This document shows, piece by piece, positions 61,388-64,000 of a stretch of 64,000 nucleotides of DNA. A model generated the notes under the pieces. It did no database searches and was not told where the DNA came from. It was given only the letters and a program-made list of their open reading frames with translations. The position numbers and the translations under genes were made by a program. The first letter of the stretch is position 1. Each line of letters starts with the position of its first letter. The DNA comes from Pelomonas baiyunensis (GTDB lineage Bacteria; Pseudomonadota; Gammaproteobacteria; Burkholderiales; Burkholderiaceae_C). The stretch covers positions 124,001 through 188,000 of the forward strand of contig NZ_JBIGIB010000001.1 of assembly GCF_043555935.1 (NCBI RefSeq), in the 5' to 3' direction.

Positions 61388-61451
61388 GTGGCGCACGCCT
61401 GCTGTGTGGGTGCACCGAGCGCCGCGGTGCAAGTCGGGGCGAGGGGGCGCC

Positions 61452-62549
61452 TCATGCCAAAGCCTCCGCCGGCAGCCGCACGCGGGCCACCACGCCGCGC
61501 GGCTGGGCGGCTTCAAGTTCCAGCGCGGCACCGTCGCCAAAGCGGGCGGCCAGCCGCGCGCGGGTGTTAGCCAGGCCCACGCCCGCGCCGCCGCTGGCGC
61601 TGCCAAAGCCCTGGCCGTTGTCGGTCACTTCGACCTGCAGGCCGTCGCTGGCGGTGCGGGCCGCGCGAATCTCGATGCGCCCGCCCTCGGGCAGCGGCGA
61701 CAGGCCGTGCTTGATCGCGTTCTCCACCAGCGTGGGCAGCACCAGCGTGGGCAGCCGCGCGCTCAGCAGGTCGGCCGGGGCCTGGATGTCAAAGCTCAGC
61801 CGCTCGCCCATGCGCATTTGCAGGATGGCCAGGTAGTGCCGCACCAGCTCCAGCTCGTCGGCCAGCGTGGACTCGTGCCGGCGCATGCCCGGCAGCGCCG
61901 CGCGCAGGTAGGCAATCAGTGCGGCCAGCATGTCGCGGCCCTGCGTGGGGCGCGTTTCGTACAGGCGCTTCACGTTGGCCAGCGTGTTGAACAGGAAGTG
62001 CGGCTCGATCTGCGCGTTCAGGGCCGACAGCTGGGCCTCGGTCTGCTGCGTGCGCAGGGCCTCGCGTTCGCGGAAGAGGCGGGCCAGTTCGTCGCGGCCT
62101 TCGCGTTGGGCCCGGCTCACGCGCATCAAGGTGTAGCCAATGCCCCCCAGCAGCACCCACAGCCCGACGGTGGACACCACCCAGGCCGGCCGCACGCGCA
62201 GGGCGGGGTCGTCCAGCGCCGCCACGGCGTAACGCAGGAAAGTGCCCAGCCCGGCCCCCAAGCCCACGGCGCCGGCTTGCAGCGCCAGCGCGGCAGCCAG
62301 CGGCCAGCGGCGGCGGGCCAGCACGGCCTCGGCCAGCGCCACGGTGAACAGCAGCGACACGCCGGTCAGCAGGCACTGCCGCGTGAAGCGGGCGAGGTCG
62401 AAGATGAGGTCGAACGCGGGCGCATCGCTCTCGCCGAACCAGATCAGCGCCCGCGAGATGGCGTACAGCAGGCAGAAGTAGAAAACCCCCGCCAGCATGC
62501 GCAGGTTGCAGACGCGCCGAAAGGCTTGCAGCGGGCTCAGGTCCTCCAT
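61452..62549 (-). CDS. Sensor histidine kinase, LytS/YehU type
   Basis: The 365-residue protein has about four hydrophobic segments in the first 145 residues (LAGVFYFCLLYAISRALIWF, etc.). The kinase core is complete: NAQIEPHFLFNTLANVKRL with the phospho-accepting His (about residue 183), N-box LVENAIKHGL and G-box DNGQGFGSA. It has no periplasmic sensor of size, so the membrane segments themselves may sense. It is first in a three-gene run with the degenerate kinase and the LytTR regulator, on the same strand. Confidence 0.93.
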   Translation of the reverse strand: MEDLSPLQAFRRVCNLRMLAGVFYFCLLYAISRALIWFGESDAPAFDLIFDLARFTRQCLLTGVSLLFTVALAEAVLARRRWPLAAALALQAGAVGLGAGLGTFLRYAVAALDDPALRVRPAWVVSTVGLWVLLGGIGYTLMRVSRAQREGRDELARLFREREALRTQQTEAQLSALNAQIEPHFLFNTLANVKRLYETRPTQGRDMLAALIAYLRAALPGMRRHESTLADELELVRHYLAILQMRMGERLSFDIQAPADLLSARLPTLVLPTLVENAIKHGLSPLPEGGRIEIRAARTASDGLQVEVTDNGQGFGSASGGAGVGLANTRARLAARFGDGAALELEAAQPRGVVARVRLPAEALA

Positions 62550-62634
62550 CGGCGCGATTGTCAGTCGCGGGCGCCAGGCCGGGCCGGCATGCGACGAAAC
62601 GGCCCGTGGCCGGCGCGAACCCGGCTATCTGCGG

Positions 62635-63018
62635 TCAGCCGAGGCTGGCGGCGGCGATCAGCGCCTTGAGTTCCCGCTCCGAGGCGTTCGGGTCGCCCAG
62701 GTTCACCTCGATGAGCCGGCGCAGGTGGGTGATGGATTCCAGGTCGATGCTGCGGCAGATGATGCCGGCGTGGTCCTGCTCCACATGCGCCAGCTCACCG
62801 GCCATCGCGATGACGGCCGCGCCCTCGGTGGCGTGGCCCAGCGGCAGGCTCACCAGGCAGGGCATGCCGGGTTGCGGGCTGACGCCAGCGGGCAGTTGCA
62901 GCAGCACGCCCTTGAGCGAGATGTCCACCACCTGGCAGTGCAGGCGGTCTTGGGTGGTGATGAGTTCAGCGCCGGAGGCGAAAGCCACGCGGGCGAATTG
63001 GCGGCGTTCGAGGGTCAT
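62635..63018 (-). CDS. PilZ-domain protein
   Basis: ATG at 63018 gives 127 residues. The cyclic di-GMP-binding motif is complete: RRQFAR at the N-terminus (RxxxR) and DISLKGVLLQL (D/NxSxxG). The rest is the PilZ barrel with a C-terminal helix. It probably acts as a c-di-GMP effector for motility or adhesion. It lies 38 bp after a hypothetical gene on the same strand. An open frame upstream to 63531 is not credible as it is antisense or out of frame with that gene. Confidence 0.87.
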   Translation of the reverse strand: MTLERRQFARVAFASGAELITTQDRLHCQVVDISLKGVLLQLPAGVSPQPGMPCLVSLPLGHATEGAAVIAMAGELAHVEQDHAGIICRSIDLESITHLRRLIEVNLGDPNASERELKALIAAASLG

Positions 63019-63056
63019 GGGCGTCTCCGGGCGGGTGGGGCGGGCAGGGGCGGCCC

Positions 63057-63488
63057 CTAAACAAAAGGTTCCAGCGTGTCGGTGCCGCCGAACACGGTGC
63101 TGTGCTCCACGGCTTGCTGCAGGCGGTCGGGCGCCAGCGCGGCCAGGCCCATGGCTTCCAGCATGAACCACGAGGCCCGCAGGAAGGCAATGATTTCCTC
63201 CCGGGTGGCGTCGGTCTCGACCGGGTCGGCCCCGGCCATGCGATCCGGGGCCTGGCGCGGCGCCACCACGGCGGGCCGGTGCGCGCGGGCGATGCGGGCC
63301 AGCAATTCGCGGGTGTCCACCGTGGCACTGGGCGCGTCGATCAGCTGCACCAGGTCGCCCAGTTGCTGCTCGGCCGCGGCCGCCAGCAGGCGCGCCGCCT
63401 GGTCGGCCCCACCGGCAAGGTACAGGCCGGCGGCCAGGTCGACGTATTCGAGTGCAGCCGACAGCCGCTGCAGGTCTGGGTTGGACAT
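63057..63488 (-). CDS. Hypothetical helical protein next to a PilZ gene
   Basis: The 143-residue protein is Ala/Leu-rich and helical. It has no signal peptide or membrane segment. Phrases are LEYVDLAAGLYLAGGADQAA and DTRELLARIARAHRPAVVAP. No family is recognised. It is probably in one transcript with the PilZ gene downstream, which hints at a role in c-di-GMP signalling, but this is only context. Confidence 0.65.
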   Translation of the reverse strand: MSNPDLQRLSAALEYVDLAAGLYLAGGADQAARLLAAAAEQQLGDLVQLIDAPSATVDTRELLARIARAHRPAVVAPRQAPDRMAGADPVETDATREEIIAFLRASWFMLEAMGLAALAPDRLQQAVEHSTVFGGTDTLEPFV

Positions 63489-63591
63489 AGCAAACCAGTC
63501 TAGGGTGTGTCGACACGCAAAGAGCGGCCAAAGTTCACGCCGCGTTGGCTATGCTGGGTTGATTCAGGAATGTCCCAAGGACCCCTTTGCG

Positions 63592-64000
63592 ATGAACGAC
63601 CGACGCCGCCATTTGCACCACCTTGCCGCGCTGGCCGCCGGCGCCACGCTGCCCGCCTGGGCCGGCGACGACAAGGACAGCACCTACGACGAGGACTCCA
63701 TCCTCAAGGCCGCCACCGACTTCTTCGGCCAAACCACCGAAGGCCTGGCCAAGGTGATTGAAAAAGCCTTCAAGGAGCAGGGCCGGCCCAACGCCTACAT
63801 CAAGGGCGAGGAAGCCGGCGCCGCCCTGACCGTGGGTGTGCGCTACGGCAATGGCGACCTGATGATGAAAGGCGGCGGCAGCGCCAAGGTCTACTGGGCC
63901 GGGCCGTCCATCGGGTTTGACGTGGGCGCCAATGCCTCCAAGGTGTTCACGCTGGTCTACCACCTACCCAAAACGTCGGCCATCTACCAACGCTTTCCTG
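63592..64000 (+). CDS. DUF1134 (EipA-like) envelope protein, N-terminal part (cut by window edge)
   Basis: ATG at 63592, with CAAGGA about 12 bases upstream, opens a frame that runs off the window after 136 codons. A signal peptide (about 1-24, RRHLHHLAALAAGATLPAWA) is followed by a DUF1134 domain: DEDSILKAATDFFGQTTEGL, KVIEKAFKEQGRPNAYIKGE, YWAGPSIGFDVGANASKVF. The family includes Brucella EipA, needed for envelope integrity. No lipobox is seen. The gene is divergent from the PilZ pair. Confidence 0.85.
   Translation, partial: MNDRRRHLHHLAALAAGATLPAWAGDDKDSTYDEDSILKAATDFFGQTTEGLAKVIEKAFKEQGRPNAYIKGEEAGAALTVGVRYGNGDLMMKGGGSAKVYWAGPSIGFDVGANASKVFTLVYHLPKTSAIYQRFP

Overview
The window is 64 kb of GC-rich chromosomal DNA whose gene content and synteny point to a betaproteobacterium of the Burkholderiales, most likely Comamonadaceae. 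The grounds are glyQ-glyS-gmhB-plsC in a row, dksA next to a zinc-chaperone GTPase and hslVU, an HslV with a short N-terminal extension, nitrate genes next to cobA, and a GC-rich hairpin repeat after 17372. This is inference from family knowledge, not a database match. No rRNA, tRNA, CRISPR array or insertion sequence was seen. Both end genes are cut by the window edges.

Left part (1-24.3 kb): a truncated chemoreceptor; pirin and azoreductase with a divergent LysR regulator; a TonB-like protein; a MerR regulator divergent from a metallo-hydrolase across a near-perfect palindrome; the glyQ-glyS-gmhB-plsC-metalloprotease run; lnt-corC; a His-rich COG0523 GTPase followed by a DksA that keeps only one zinc-finger cysteine; a STAS-like protein; hslVU; a K+ channel; a LuxR regulator; coaX; a chemoreceptor; and an XRE regulator of visibly lower GC.

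Middle part (24.3-44.1 kb): a nitrate assimilation locus. It holds SUMT (cobA), nitrate reductase (nasA), a periplasmic PilJ-like protein, an FAD electron-transfer subunit, a PP2C phosphatase-kinase fusion, an MFS nitrate transporter, an ABC nitrate transporter (nrtA, nrtB and an ATPase) and two ANTAR regulators. One ANTAR protein is NasT-like. The other joins ANTAR to NarX/PilJ-type helical sensor segments. Sigma-54 -24/-12 elements with exact spacing lie before the nasC-like operon, the MFS gene and nrtA. The predicted 5' ends of the MFS and nrtA transcripts begin with hairpins whose six-base loops have A at position 1 and G at position 4, the signature of ANTAR target RNA. In the nrtA leader a second such loop overlaps a competing long-range stem. 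The likely logic is nitrogen limitation through RpoN/NtrC at initiation plus nitrate through ANTAR antitermination. Between the two halves lie a pair of inverted repeat copies (35.4-36.0 kb), a secreted dioxygenase-like lipoprotein coupled to a two-component system, and a degenerate HD-GYP protein.

Right part (44.1-64 kb): a TRAP dicarboxylate-type transporter (dctP-dctQ-dctM) with a divergent DctS/DctR-like two-component system; a DEDDy exonuclease; a PAS protein; a small secreted protein; a serine beta-lactamase-like hydrolase; an S53 protease lipoprotein; an orphan molybdopterin oxidoreductase; a lipase-like hydrolase; a LytTR system with one intact and one degenerate histidine kinase; a PilZ protein; and the start of a DUF1134 protein.
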